DNA of 64,000 bases, taken from Ashinkailepas kermadecensis (Eukaryota; Arthropoda; Thecostraca; Neolepadidae). A program made the translations under genes and the position numbers. The stretch is taken from positions 1 to 64,000 of the forward strand of contig JAOTOM010004831.1 in NCBI GenBank assembly GCA_034440615.1. The letters are read 5' to 3'. Below the pieces are notes generated by a model. That model was not told the DNA's origin, did no database searches, and saw nothing but the letters and a program-made list of their open reading frames with translations. Below are positions 12,181 through 21,814 of this stretch, in pieces. The first letter of the stretch is position 1. Every line of letters starts with the position of its first letter.

Positions 12181-12944
12181 AGTAAGAGTCGAGTCTGGAT
12201 ATTTTAAAATCACGATATGGGCCCCAAAAGATCCGGCCGGGGCCCCCGCAAATTACGCTGAGCCTGGGGTACCGAAAATTCACGCCCGGACCACGAAAAT
12301 CATGCCAGGGGCACGACAGGTCGTACCGTGCCCCAAAAGTCTCATTGGGACCAAAACAAATGACGCCGGAGCAACGAAGAACAATCCGGACATGAATAAT
12401 CACTCTGTAGGCCCAACAATGACGCCAAAAGCCTCCAAAACGCATTGGACCCCAAAAAGTGTCGAGGCCGCTATAGCTCGCGCTAGGGATCCAAGAAAAT
12501 GACGTCGGGGCCCAAAAGATCACATTGGACCCAAAAAAGTCGCGTCGCATCCCTTGAAAATCACACTGGAGGACCAGAAGGTCGCGCCGGGGCCCCAAAA
12601 GTTGCAGCTGCCCCCAAAATCAATTTTAACCGGAATGTCACTCTGGGACGGAAAAAAACTCCTTCAGTGGCCGCAGTGCTATACCAAAGGGGCAAATGCC
12701 CCATCCATCCTGAGAGGGATAAGCTCCCAAGAATCGTGTCGGGGGCCTCAAAAATCGCGCTGGGGCCACCAAAATTCGCGTCGGTCCACCAGAATTCGCG
12801 TATGGGTCTCCAAATAAATACGGCGAGCCCCGGAAAACTCGCTCCGAGGCCCGAAAAATTGCGACAGGAACCGCCAAAATCGCGTTGGGGCCACAGCTAA
12901 ATACAACGCAGCTAAATACAAGCACAGTGTGACCACAAACACAA
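12181..12944. repeat. Degenerate minisatellite, GGGGCCCCAAAA-type units
   Basis: Diverged units of about 25-30 bp with GGGGCCCCAAAAGTC, then GCGCTGGGGCC-type cores, run across this segment (for example near 12,220, 12,510, 12,590 and 12,745-12,780). The unit differs from the 20-bp monomer but shares the GGCCCC core. Apparent ORFs of 60-150 codons on both strands are by-products of the repeat. Confidence 0.65.
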
Positions 12945-14918
12945 ACACAAATCAAGCTGGAGCCCTCCAAAATAAGGATGGATTCCAACAACTAAATGCC
13001 CAGGTAAAAAAATGGCTCTGGAGCACCGAACATATTATCAGATGCCTTCACAAATTGCGTACGGCACCGAAAAACAAACCGGATCTCGAACAATCGAGGT
13101 GGGATACAAAAACATGGCGCCAAGTGCTCGAGAAATCAGGCCGGGATTCGGACTTAAAAAAAAATCAGAAAAGTTTCACAAAATCGTATTGAGCCCAGAA
13201 AACTGGGGTTGGGTCTCCGGAACCACGCGCCTGGGTGCGATAAGCCACTCTGGGACCTAGAAACATCGTTCCGAAGCCCCAAAATTGTACTTGGGCCCCA
13301 CAAGTGTGCGTCAGAAGCCCAAAATAAACACATCGGGACCCTAAGAGCACAACGGGGGCCGAAAATACAACTGACCCTCCAAAGCGCACAGTCTCACAAA
13401 AAGCGACAGGGCCTTAACACAAGCGTTGCAGCCATAAATATACATACCGGGAGGTCTAAAAAATACACCGGAAGCTCTCAAGGCACACAGGGGTCATGAT
13501 AACGCACAATAGCCTGAAAAGGTGGCTGGGGCCGCAAAAGGCAACATGGTTCCAAAACAAACAAAAAGACCGGCGCTAAATAAACACATCGGGATCTTCG
13601 AAAACGCCCTGACACGTCAAAATCCTCGGTGTACAAAAATTCAACAAACCCTAAAACTAGCAGGGGGTTCGAAAATGCTTTAGGCCCCTAACAAAAATGG
13701 ATTGGAGCCATAATACACAATCATAGACCAAGAAAGACGCAACGGGTAAAAAAAAACGCCGAGGCTTGGCCTCGGTTCGGTATCCAATCTGGGAGGATAG
13801 CAGCAAAGATATGAAGTGCATCAAAGCTCAGCGGAAACCGCATTTCATAGCTACCAGAAAATGTGGGAAGTAGGAAACTAATGATCGAATTTAATCAATC
13901 GACTTTTCGAAGCGAACGCCCATGCGAATCATTCCATCACGCCAAATATGGTGCAAGTCTACCATGTGGCAGCAATTAGCAAAACACAGAAGGCCTAGCA
14001 GAAACCATAGCATCGCACGAAGTGTGGCGAATGCACCGAATATGAAAAATGGGTGTGCACGTGCACTGACGTTGCCGTTGTGGCGACCGGGTGCTATGAA
14101 CTGCAATGCCTGAAATTGTAAAATTTTGTATTTTAACGTGGTGGGTAATACATTTTACTTTGAAGTTATGGGCCTAATACATCTTCTAAACCCTGCTCGT
14201 TTTAGGGCTTTGTTGCGTTTTTTGTGCACGGAGTATTTGTTACGGGTCAGGGCGTTTTCGAAGATCCCGATGTGTTTATTTAGCTCCCGGTCGTTTTGTA
14301 CGTTTTGGAACCATGTTGCCTTTCGTGGCCCCAGCCTCTTTTCCAGGCCCTTGTGCGTTCTCATGGCCCCTGTGCGCCTTGCGAGCTTGCAGTGTATTTT
14401 TCTTAGAGCTCCCGGTATGTTTATTTAGGGCTGCAACGCATGTTTTAAGGCCCTATCGCTTTTTGGGAGACTTTTGTGCGCTTTGGAGGGTTAGTTGTAC
14501 TTTCTGGCAACGTTGTACTCTTAGGGTCCCGCTGTGTATATTTGGGGCTTCTGACACACATTTGTGGGGCCCCAGTATGATTCTGGGGCTTCGGTGCGAT
14601 TTTTTATGGGTCCCAGCGCGACTTATCGCGCCCAGGCACGTGGTTCCTGAGACCCAACGCGAGGTTTCTGGGCTCAACGCGATTTTTGTGGATCTTTTCT
14701 GTTTTTTTATTAAAAGTCCGAATCCCGGCCTGATTTTTCGAAACTCTGACGCCATGTATCCCACCTCGATTTTTCGAGATCCGGTATGCTTTTCGAAGTC
14801 ATACGCAATTTTTGAAGGCATCTTGAAAAAAATGTTCGGTGCAACAGAGCCATTTTCCTGACCCTGACATTTATTTGCTCTCTCTCTCTCCTTTTTTTGG
14901 AGGGCTCCAGCTTGATTT
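12945..14918. repeat. Large inverted repeat, ~760-bp arms, ~457-bp loop
   Basis: The arm 12,945-13,702 (+) recurs reversed at 14,160-14,918. Both contain CAAGCTGGAGCCCTCCA, an AAGTGGG/ATACA region, GGGTCTCCGGAACCACG-like and AAATAAACACATCGGGA-type blocks, and end near TTAGGCCCCTAACA. Conceptual translation of both arms shows similar peptide strings (GSRxIEVGY and IRPGFGL), so they are true diverged copies. A third partial copy lies at 17,720-18,078. The loop (13,703-14,159) is unique and contains a GCCGAGGC-TT-GCCTCGG-like hairpin near 13,773. Confidence 0.8.
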
Positions 14919-15399
14919 TTTTGGGATACCGATCCGGGTTTGTGGTATAGGTGTAATTTCAGCAGTGTGAGGTAACTTATCAAGGGATACCAAAAGAAAA
15001 CCTTAGAACTGAGTGGTGGAGTTAGGGTTGAAATCCGACCAATCAGAAACCATAGTGGTAGATTAGGCCCCTCCACAGGACAATTTATTTGATGACTAAT
15101 CATATTATTTCGAAATGTACCCTTTGACAAAATAGCGGTCGAAATCCAAGGACTTTTTAATGGGCGTAGGTGCCCTCCCCCCCCTGCAAATCCGTTTGCC
15201 CCCTCCTGCTTGACGCAAATATAGGTACTCCACTGGTCCCTCAATAATTTTCCGAAACATACGCCCATGGGGAAAAGCCAACATTGAGGGAACAAATTAC
15301 CCCTCATAAGCATGCAATACAACATCCATGCCCCATATGAAATGGGATGAATGATGTTTTTAAATGCATTTTCTTCCAACAAACTTCTTTTCTGTTATT
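14919..15399. other. Inner right part of the hAT-bounded block
   Basis: Unique-looking DNA with a C-rich stretch near 15,170-15,205. A 309-codon frame on the minus strand (14,453-15,382) crosses it, but half of that frame lies in the repeat arm and it shows no family resemblance. No gene is called. Confidence 0.4.
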
Positions 15400-15466
15400 A
15401 CAGCCTGCATGCGATGCGCCCCTAAACCACAATAACTAACTAACTAACTAACTAACAGCCTGCATG
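15400..15466 (-). mobile_element. 43-bp LINE 3'-tip insertion with 12-bp target duplication
   Basis: ACAGCCTGCATG occurs at 15,400-15,411 and again at 15,455-15,466. Between them is only 43 bp, containing ATGCGCCCCTAAACCACAAT followed by four to five AACT units. The 3' motif (GCGCCCTAAA-type, then an AAC-rich tail) is that of the I-type LINE relics at 31.5, 47.3 and 61.0 kb. The tail reads on the plus strand, so the insertion is plus-oriented in sense although its relatives are on the minus strand. This is an extreme 5' truncation. Confidence 0.8.
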
Positions 15467-15750
15467 ATTAGAGCTTCCCAGCTTCCATACCTTCTCAACG
15501 TCATTTTCAAAACGGCACAGCACAGCGAAAACGATGGGCGTGACGGCGTGGAATGTGAAGGCTTGGATTATGTATGTACTGACATTGTTGCATTGTTGCA
15601 TTGTCATTTATGCATTGGTGTTCAATGCTTGTTCTTGCCGTGAATTTATTCGCTGAGGATATATTTTAGCTCGTGTGACAGTTGCCTTGCAGCCAGCACC
15701 AAATGTTATAAAAATAAACAAATTCCTAAGATGACGCTAAAAAAACTAAT

Positions 15751-15925
15751 GAATCCACTTCTCGTTGTCACCTTTACGAAATTGTCGTCCTTGGACTGAG
15801 AAATGGTCGTTCAAGCTTTGCTTATGACATCAAGCTGATGGGAATAAATAACAGTAGTGATGAATCTAGCTATATTCAGTTAGACTTGGAGGACTTAAAA
15901 GTGAGTTGATCAATGGCAGATATCT
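15751..15925 (+). mobile_element. CR1-type RT fragment (decayed)
   Basis: This stretch aligns with the palm region of the intact element at about 53,265-53,430. The matching pieces are AATCCACTTCTCGTT, a GACTGAGAAATGG stretch, TTTGCTTATGACATCAAGCTG (the FADD motif altered to FAYD) and GACTTGGAGGACTTAAAA. Stops and frame changes interrupt it. It is a nested piece inside the hAT-bounded block. Confidence 0.8.
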
Positions 15926-16411
15926 GTAAGATATGCTTAGCACCAGCCCCGCCAGCTCGCTGCAATCTAGAGGCCAGCGGAAAGATTCGAGAAAGCATTG
16001 AGACGATGGTTTGTTTTGGCACTTATGCATTTATCCAAATATTACTTATTTATACCCTGGTATGGCCCAGTTTTCAGCCAAAATGATTAGTGCTATTGCG
16101 TTTTGAGTAAATGATGCACCATGCCAAGAACAAACAAAAAACAGTATGAAATCATGTTCCCCATCCTCGAACCATAGTATAAGAGCCTAAAAACAATATG
16201 AGACCCTAACACAATGGAGGCCCCTTTCGGGTAACAGGAGGCCCCCTTTCGACCTTGTCCCCCCTGGAAGAATTTCGTGGCGACGCCACTGGCTAAAATA
16301 CAAGGATTTTCTTTTTGGGGGGGGGGGCTACCACTCCATCCTGTTTAAACTTCCCGCGTCCCAGGTTTGTTCCCCCCCTCAATTTCGAAACCGTGGCTGG
16401 CACCCATGCTC
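15926..16411. other. Right end of hAT-bounded block and flank
   Basis: 16,200-16,265 holds two ~21-bp subterminal units of GGAGGCCCC-TTTCG type just inside the right terminal repeat. Beyond 16,300 there is a G run and a CCCCCCCTCAATTTCG block like that near 3,340. No gene. Confidence 0.55.
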
Positions 16412-17715
16412 TGGGTGTTACCGCAGTCCAAAATCCATAGTGATCAATTGTTCCATGTCGACAGGAGTCATGCGTAGCCAGCTCGCTGTACGGCCAATAC
16501 TATGTGTCCGACTGAGGCACGCAAGGCAGGAACAGCATACACCCGTATTTCTCCCTTCACGGCTACAGAGCAAGTTGTCACGTGATGACCGCAGATGCAA
16601 CTTACTGCCCGTTAACACTGGACCGCGGTCATCCTCTAGATATGTTGTGACGGAACGCCTGAAAGTGAAGCGGTGCAGCGTACCTTCCAATGGTGCTGTG
16701 AAGTGGCACAGTCCATTTTCCCAATGACTATCCATGTCAAACCCTCCGTGGAAGACAATTTGAGAACGGATTGCACCTACCATAGGCATAGGTTTAGGTT
16801 TCTGAAAATTATTGAGAGCGTGCAATACGCGAAGGTAATAGGTGGGCCCAAATGGATTGAGGGGCATAGCACACAGGGTCCCATGTTAAAAGTTGAAGCT
16901 ATTGGGAGGGCAAGACCAATATTTTTTTTTTTTTTTTGGGGGGGGGGGGGGGGGAGGTAGTGCCCTCCCAAAAGCATACACAGCTACATCCTGGTGCCTA
17001 CATGATGCTGGTGAGAGATCGGTCGTACCTTTATGTTCGACATGATGAGTTAGCTGACTGCCACCTGTTGTGGTGCACAAAAACATCTTGCCACTTTCTG
17101 GTTTCACTTTGTAATCAAGTCCACCATGCTTCTATCTAACACACCCGACGGCCCCGACAGTGCGCCCGCGGCACTAGGGTTGGTGGCGGTACTCTCACGT
17201 GCACGACGACTGGAGTACATTGTACCCATGAGCTGTGCATTCCAGCTGTTCTAACTACACAAAATCTGGCTCAGCAGAGTTCGTCCAGCTGAGTCAACCA
17301 GATACACCGTCTATACATTACAACGCACGACTCCAGACAACTGAGGTGCAGGTCGTTGAAAAGCTATCTGGAGCTCTGATCCTAACTACACCCACGCTGT
17401 TACGATCGTACTTTTCCATAGTTAACCCAAAAATAATGCGCCCAGAATACATTGTGGGCTGCTACTCGGGGCTCAGCTCACATCAGCAACAGGGATCCAC
17501 TGGCAGGTCGCCATGTCTTGATATCGTGCCAATGTTTTGTTGACGATCGAACACGTTAATGTTCGAAACTATCTGTGCAGGTAGTTTCCTTAATGATGTT
17601 CTGTCAAAGAACTCTTGCATTGTTCAATCGTGACGCCTGGTGCATTTCTACGTCGCACTGATATTTATTGCATGCAAACTCGGTAGAACTATAGCGCCAT
17701 ATAGACGGTACTCGC
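16412..17715 (+). repeat. 1.2-kb repeat copy A
   Basis: It matches 20,322-21,515 almost throughout. Shared landmarks include GTCCAAAATCCATAGTGATC, GCACGCAAGGCAGGAACAGC, CTGAAAATTATTGAGAG, TCTTGCCACTTT, ACACCCGACGGCCCCGACAG and CTTGCATTGTTCAATCGTG. Divergence is moderate with small indels. No reading frame is conserved between the copies, so it is a non-coding interspersed repeat rather than a gene pair. A T/G homopolymer run at 16,921-16,955 marks a junction inside it. Confidence 0.85.
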
Positions 17716-17719
17716 CATA

Positions 17720-18078
17720 TAAACGGCCCTCTAAAGGGCACCAACCTCGCAAAAACAGACAAGACCTTGAAACACGCGTTGTAGCACCAATTAAGCACAC
17801 CGGGAGCTCTAAAAAAAAATAAGGGGGCCCTCAAAGTACACCGTGGCCATGCCATCACATAAGGGCCATAAAAGCAGGCTGGACCCGCAAAAAGCAGCAT
17901 GGTCCCAAAAAGGAAAAAAATGACTGCACTAAATAAACACATCGGGGTCTTCGAAAACGTAGCTTAAAAACGTCGGTGCACAAAAAAAACAATAAGCCCT
18001 AAAAAGAGCCGGGGTGGTAGAGTATGCTGGATGTGTGTGCACAAGTGTACTGGACCCATAACAAAAATGGATTGGAGC
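17720..18078 (+). repeat. Third copy of the 13-14 kb inverted-repeat arm
   Basis: It matches about 13,400-13,710: GACAGGGCC/AAGACCTTGA, CACACCGGGAGCTCT, AAATAAACACATCGGGGTCTTC, then ACAAAAATGGATTGGAGCC. It lies outside the hAT-bounded block, so the arm is itself an interspersed element and not unique to that block. Confidence 0.75.
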
Positions 18079-18086
18079 CCTACTAT

Positions 18087-18425
18087 CAGACGTGTTGTTT
18101 TGCACAATTTTTTAGGGGCATGCCCATCCCCAATGCTGAATTTTGCCCCTCCAATAGTGAATTTTTCCCCACCACCACCTCCATTATGAAATGGAAATGG
18201 GCATGCAGCAAAAAGGATAAAACTGCGGGCTGCGATCGAAGCGGGAGCCCTGATGGCCCCGCCGATGGTCCCACCGATGGTCCCGCCGATGGCCCCGCAG
18301 GTGGACCCGCCGATGGCCCGCCGATGGCCCCGCCAATGATCCCGCCGATAATCCCACGAATGGTCCCGCCTATGACACCGCCGATGGCCAAGGAATAGTA
18401 GTGACGTCCGACCGTTCATTCCGAC
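18087..18425 (+). repeat. Repeat with 12-bp GC-rich minisatellite, copy 1
   Basis: It starts with a mutated CAGGGGTGTTGTTTTG end, then AGGGGCATG, GGGCATGCAGCAAAA and CTGCGGGCTGCGATCG. A run of 12-bp units GCCGATGGTCCC follows (about 18,245-18,390), ending in GTGACGTCCGACCGTTCA. Copy 2 is at 21,815-22,125. Because 12 is a multiple of three, both strands stay open and read as DGPA-like or IGGT-like peptides; this is not evidence of a protein. Confidence 0.8.
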
Positions 18426-18900
18426 CACTTATTACACCGACATCAATCCTGTAGCACTTTGGCAAAAAATGGAATAACTTGGGAAAATTTCACCATAGAA
18501 CTGGGGGACAGTTGTGAAAAGTTTCCTCAGAAAGTTCCTTCATCCGTGGCATGGTTTCTTTACTTAAACAAGAAGAATTCAAATGTTCACTTTGCATACA
18601 TACCTATGCTGTATTTTATACGCAAATTGATGCGTAAATTAATGGCACAGCAAGAGCACACTGGGGCAGAGCTTGAGTGCATTTCACATGGACGTATTAT
18701 GGCATTCTGGTACCAAATGCCATTTCCGTTCTCGTTCCTGTTGTGGTTTCAATTCAGGTTGGCCGTGTTAAATGCGTTCTGCCCTGATTCCCCTGCCAGC
18801 GATATTGATATGCAGATCCCGAGACATCAGCCTCCAGTTGGCCAGTTTCCTGTTATTATAGCTGGCTGGTTCTAAGTCAGGAATCAACCATAGATGGCCT
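18426..18900. other. Unique DNA, 138-codon frame not recognised
   Basis: A plus-strand frame at 18,459-18,875 is open for 138 codons, but its translation has no recognisable domain, signal or repeat. It could be chance. No promoter or splice context was identified. Confidence 0.25.
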
Positions 18901-18936
18901 ATTGGACTGATACCTATAAATAGGTATCAGTCCAAT
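18901..18936. repeat. Perfect 17-bp palindrome with 2-nt loop
   Basis: ATTGGACTGATACCTAT is followed by AA and its exact reverse complement. Such near-spacerless perfect palindromes can extrude as cruciforms. Confidence 0.95.
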
Positions 18937-19256
18937 ATACCGACCAACGACAGAACAGCCGCTCAGGCAATCATCTGACATAGTCTCTCCCAATATAATG
19001 CCATAAATACTCCTAAACATCCACGTTTTGTGCCTATTAAACCAATCGCTATATCCGGTTATTCCCGGCAGTCACAGTCAGAACTCAGCCATGACTTCAC
19101 GAAACATATTGCCAATCGGCATCTAGTGAGTCAACCCTTGAAATCGGTTAATCAATCCCGTTGCCTGTAATTATGCGGTTTCTAGTGGTTAAACTTGTTA
19201 TTAACATGGTTTTGATCGTATTTTCAACCACATATAACTATAGGCCATCCACTTGG

Positions 19257-19550
19257 GTTTCCACACGAAGTGTCACAATTCATTCATCAGCAGCACGGGA
19301 TTAATGGAAAAGTTCTAGGCTGGATTGAATTCATGGTTCAGGAGAAGGAAACAAATGTAGTGTGTTTCCTTCACTGGATAAATGGATACCAATGGATCAC
19401 ATGGAACAATGGATATCGATCTGAATGGAAGAATCTTGAGTGTTGTGCTACGTTCCAGGTCTTCTTCTCTTTATAATCTTTGTGAACAACATTGAGATAA
19501 GGCTGAGGAAAATGCTGCTTAAATTTGCTCATGATATCAAGCTGGTAACA
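19257..19550 (+). mobile_element. CR1-type RT fragment (decayed)
   Basis: The translation follows the intact element from HQLQQHGIVGKVIGWIE through FVNNIEVGLR to the FADDIKLV region, with FADD altered to FAHD. Several insertions and frame changes lie around 19,345-19,460. It corresponds to about 53,100-53,350 of the intact copy. Confidence 0.85.
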
Positions 19551-19639
19551 ATGGCTACACAGCCGGTCCCCTGAATGGATCCGGCCGGTCGGTCGGTCCT
19601 CCAGTCGGCGGCCTATTTGAGGCCGGCCGGCCGGCCGCC

Positions 19640-20321
19640 CAGCGATGCTTCGCCTGTGCGCTTATCAGTGAAGTGGGGTCATTAGCAAGTGATAACACAC
19701 ATGCCAAATCTGACGTCCCAGGGTGTGCGGTGCAGAAGGCAAGCTTCAGCAGGGCGAGGGGAGAACAGAACGATAATTTGCACCTATCGCCACGTTTCGA
19801 CGGGAAAACTCTAAACTGTAATGCATGCAGGGCTAACCTTAGGCGTTTGTAATGACTCGCAAACATGCATAAGGGCCCATAGGTGTCTGTAAGCGCCCGA
19901 AGACATTCGTAAGGGCCCGCAAATATCAGTAAAGGCCCGTGGAGGTTCATAGTGGTCCGCAGATATTCGTGAGGGCCCGTACACATCTGTATGCGCTCAT
20001 AGACGTTCGTGAAGTCTATCGTGTAGTCCCGCATAAATTTACAAGGACCAGTGGACGTTCGTAAGGATCCGTATGCGTTCGTAAGGGTCCGAAGACGTTC
20101 GTAATGGCCTGTAGTCCTTCGCAACGGCTCGCAGACGTTCTTAAGGGCCTGACAACAGCCTAAGTGGCCATAAGAAGTGCTGTTGGCCCTTCTATCACCG
20201 CCATGGTGATCCCGTAGATGACTAAGTACGGATTAGTAGAGTTCTCTGGAACCTGACAACAGCCTGGATAGAACAAGGAAAGGATTGATTGCCATCGTAA
20301 GCCTTTCCTCCCCTGTCTGTG
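19640..20321 (+). repeat. Composite repeat, leader and minisatellite part (copy B)
   Basis: A leader (19,640-19,835) resembles 700-930. A minisatellite of TAAGGGCCCG-AGACRTTCG units follows (19,850-20,150), then CATAAGAAGTGCTGTTGGCC, GCCATGGTGATCC and CTGGATAGAACAAGGAAAGG. It is continuous with the 1.2-kb repeat at 20,322. The same leader, array and tail order appears at 700-3,250, in dispersed form. Confidence 0.7.
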
Positions 20322-21515
20322 TTACCGCAATCCAAAATCCAAAGTGATCAATTGTTTCTTGTCGACAGAGGTCCAGCGTAGCCCGTTCGCTGTTTGTTCG
20401 ACTGAGGCACGCAAGGCAGGAACAGCATAAGCCCGTCTTTCTCCCTTCATAGCTGCAGAGCAAATTGGCACATGACGACCGCAAATGCGATTTCCTGCCC
20501 TTGAACACTGACCCGTGGTAATCACCCCGATAAGCTGTGAGGGAAGACCTGAAAGTGAAGCGGCGTAGTATATCTTCCAATAATGCTGTGAAGCGGCACA
20601 TTCAATGTCCCAATGACTATCCATGTCGAACCCTCCATGGAAGACAATTCGAGCGCAGATTATGCACACCACAGGCTTAGGTTTCTGAAAATTATTGAGA
20701 GGGTACAATATATGAAGCCAATGAGCGGGCCCAAATGGATTGGTGAGCATACCACATAGGGTCCCATGTAAAATTGAAATTATTGGGAGGGCAAAGCCAA
20801 CATTGGGGAGGGGAGGGCAAGTGCCTCCCCCCCCCAAAAAAAAAAAAAAACACACAAACACATCTAAGGCTACACCCCTGGTGAGACGCTGGTGAGATAC
20901 AAGACGCTGGTGAGAGACCTGTCGGACCTTCATGTTCATGACAGGATGAGTTAGCTGGCAACTACCTATTGTGGTGCAACTACAACATCTTGCCACTTTT
21001 CAGTTTCACTTCATAATCAAGTTCACCTAGCTTCTAACCAAAACACCCGACGGCCCCGACAGCCTGCCTGCGGCACCAAGTGTGGCGGCGGCACCATCAC
21101 ATGCACTACGACTCGAATTCCATTAGACCATCAGTTGTACGCTCCAGCTGTTCTAACTACACAAAATCTGACTCAGCAGAGTTCGCTCAGCTGGGTTAAC
21201 CAGCTGAGCGAACTATGCATTCCTATAAACGTCTCCAGACAACTTATGTGCAGGTCATTGAAAAGCTATCTGCAAGTCTGATCCTAACTGCGGCCAGGCT
21301 GCTACGATCATCCTTATTTATAATTAACACATAAATACTAGGTAGCTTCCCTTAATGTTGCTCTTTTCAAGAACTCTTGCATTGTTCAATCGTGGCGAAT
21401 GATGCATTTTTACCTGAAGTATCGTTCTCAGCTAGATACACTCCTCGCTGATATTTATTACATGCAAACTCTGAACACGATGACGAAATCGTCGTATAGA
21501 CGGTACTCACGATGT
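20322..21515 (+). repeat. 1.2-kb repeat copy B
   Basis: Partner of 16,412-17,715. It differs by indels, by a run of C and A residues at 20,827-20,850 and by a local perfect hairpin at 21,180-21,214 that copy A lacks. No conserved reading frame. Confidence 0.85.
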
Positions 21516-21593
21516 TAACTTTCGAATTGCATTTAACCTCATTCTGATGATTGAGCTATGATAATCGGAGAAAAATGACCATATAAGTCGAGG

Positions 21594-21785
21594 CAGGGGA
21601 TCCAGTATTTGTCATAGGAAACATGTGTCCGGAGTGGCATCACTTTCAAAGTACTTGGAGTGGCGCATTTGCCTTACGAGGGGTACCTCTGGCTGAAAAA
21701 AGTCGGTGGGGGAGTAGGTTCGAGCATTCCCGGAAGGGTCCTTTTCCTGGCCGGAGAGACGCCACCTTCCTATGCTGGGGGGGGG
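21594..21785 (+). mobile_element. hAT-like MITE, truncated (CAGNGGCGGATCCAGG family)
   Basis: It begins CAGGGGATCCAGTATTTGTCAT and carries the GGAGTGGCATCAC, AAAGTACTTGGAGTGGCGC, CTCTGGCTGAAAAA and CTGGCCGGAGAGACGCCACC blocks in family order. The right terminal repeat is lost at the junction with the next repeat. It is the third copy after 5,616 and before 59,793. Confidence 0.65.
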
Positions 21786-21814
21786 GGGCGTTCATGGAAA
21801 TGTATACATATATA

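Larger units (their letters stand above)
6121..16299. mobile_element. ~10.2-kb hAT-type element carrying minisatellites
   Basis: The left end at 6,129 reads CAAGGGCGTCGCCACC. The right end, read inward on the minus strand from 16,291, is CAGTGGCGTCGCCACG. Immediately outside both ends is the same octamer GCTAAAAT (6,121-6,128 and 16,292-16,299). Inverted ends starting with CA plus an 8-bp duplication are the established signature of hAT-superfamily insertion. No transposase-like reading frame was recognised inside, so it would be non-autonomous. Most of the interior is tandem repeat DNA plus a large inverted repeat and nested retroelement pieces. A length of 10 kb is large for a non-coding hAT, which implies growth after insertion or a composite of two insertions. 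Confidence 0.75.

Noticed and set aside
12149..12991. ORFs of 110-150 codons rich in GP, FW and DF strings
   Set aside because: They arise from GGGGCCCCAAAA-type degenerate tandem units.
14453..15382. 309-codon minus-strand ORF
   Set aside because: About half lies in the repeat arm and the rest has no family resemblance, low-complexity stretches and no conserved partner in the other arm copy.
16418..16867. ORFs of 95-149 codons in the 1.2-kb repeats, partly similar between copies
   Set aside because: Similarity is at the nucleotide level with indels that shift frames between copies; no domain recognised.
18024..18398. Proline/glycine/aspartate-repeat ORFs on both strands
   Set aside because: Generated by a 12-bp minisatellite that is open in several frames; the second copy at 21.9 kb does not keep the same protein.
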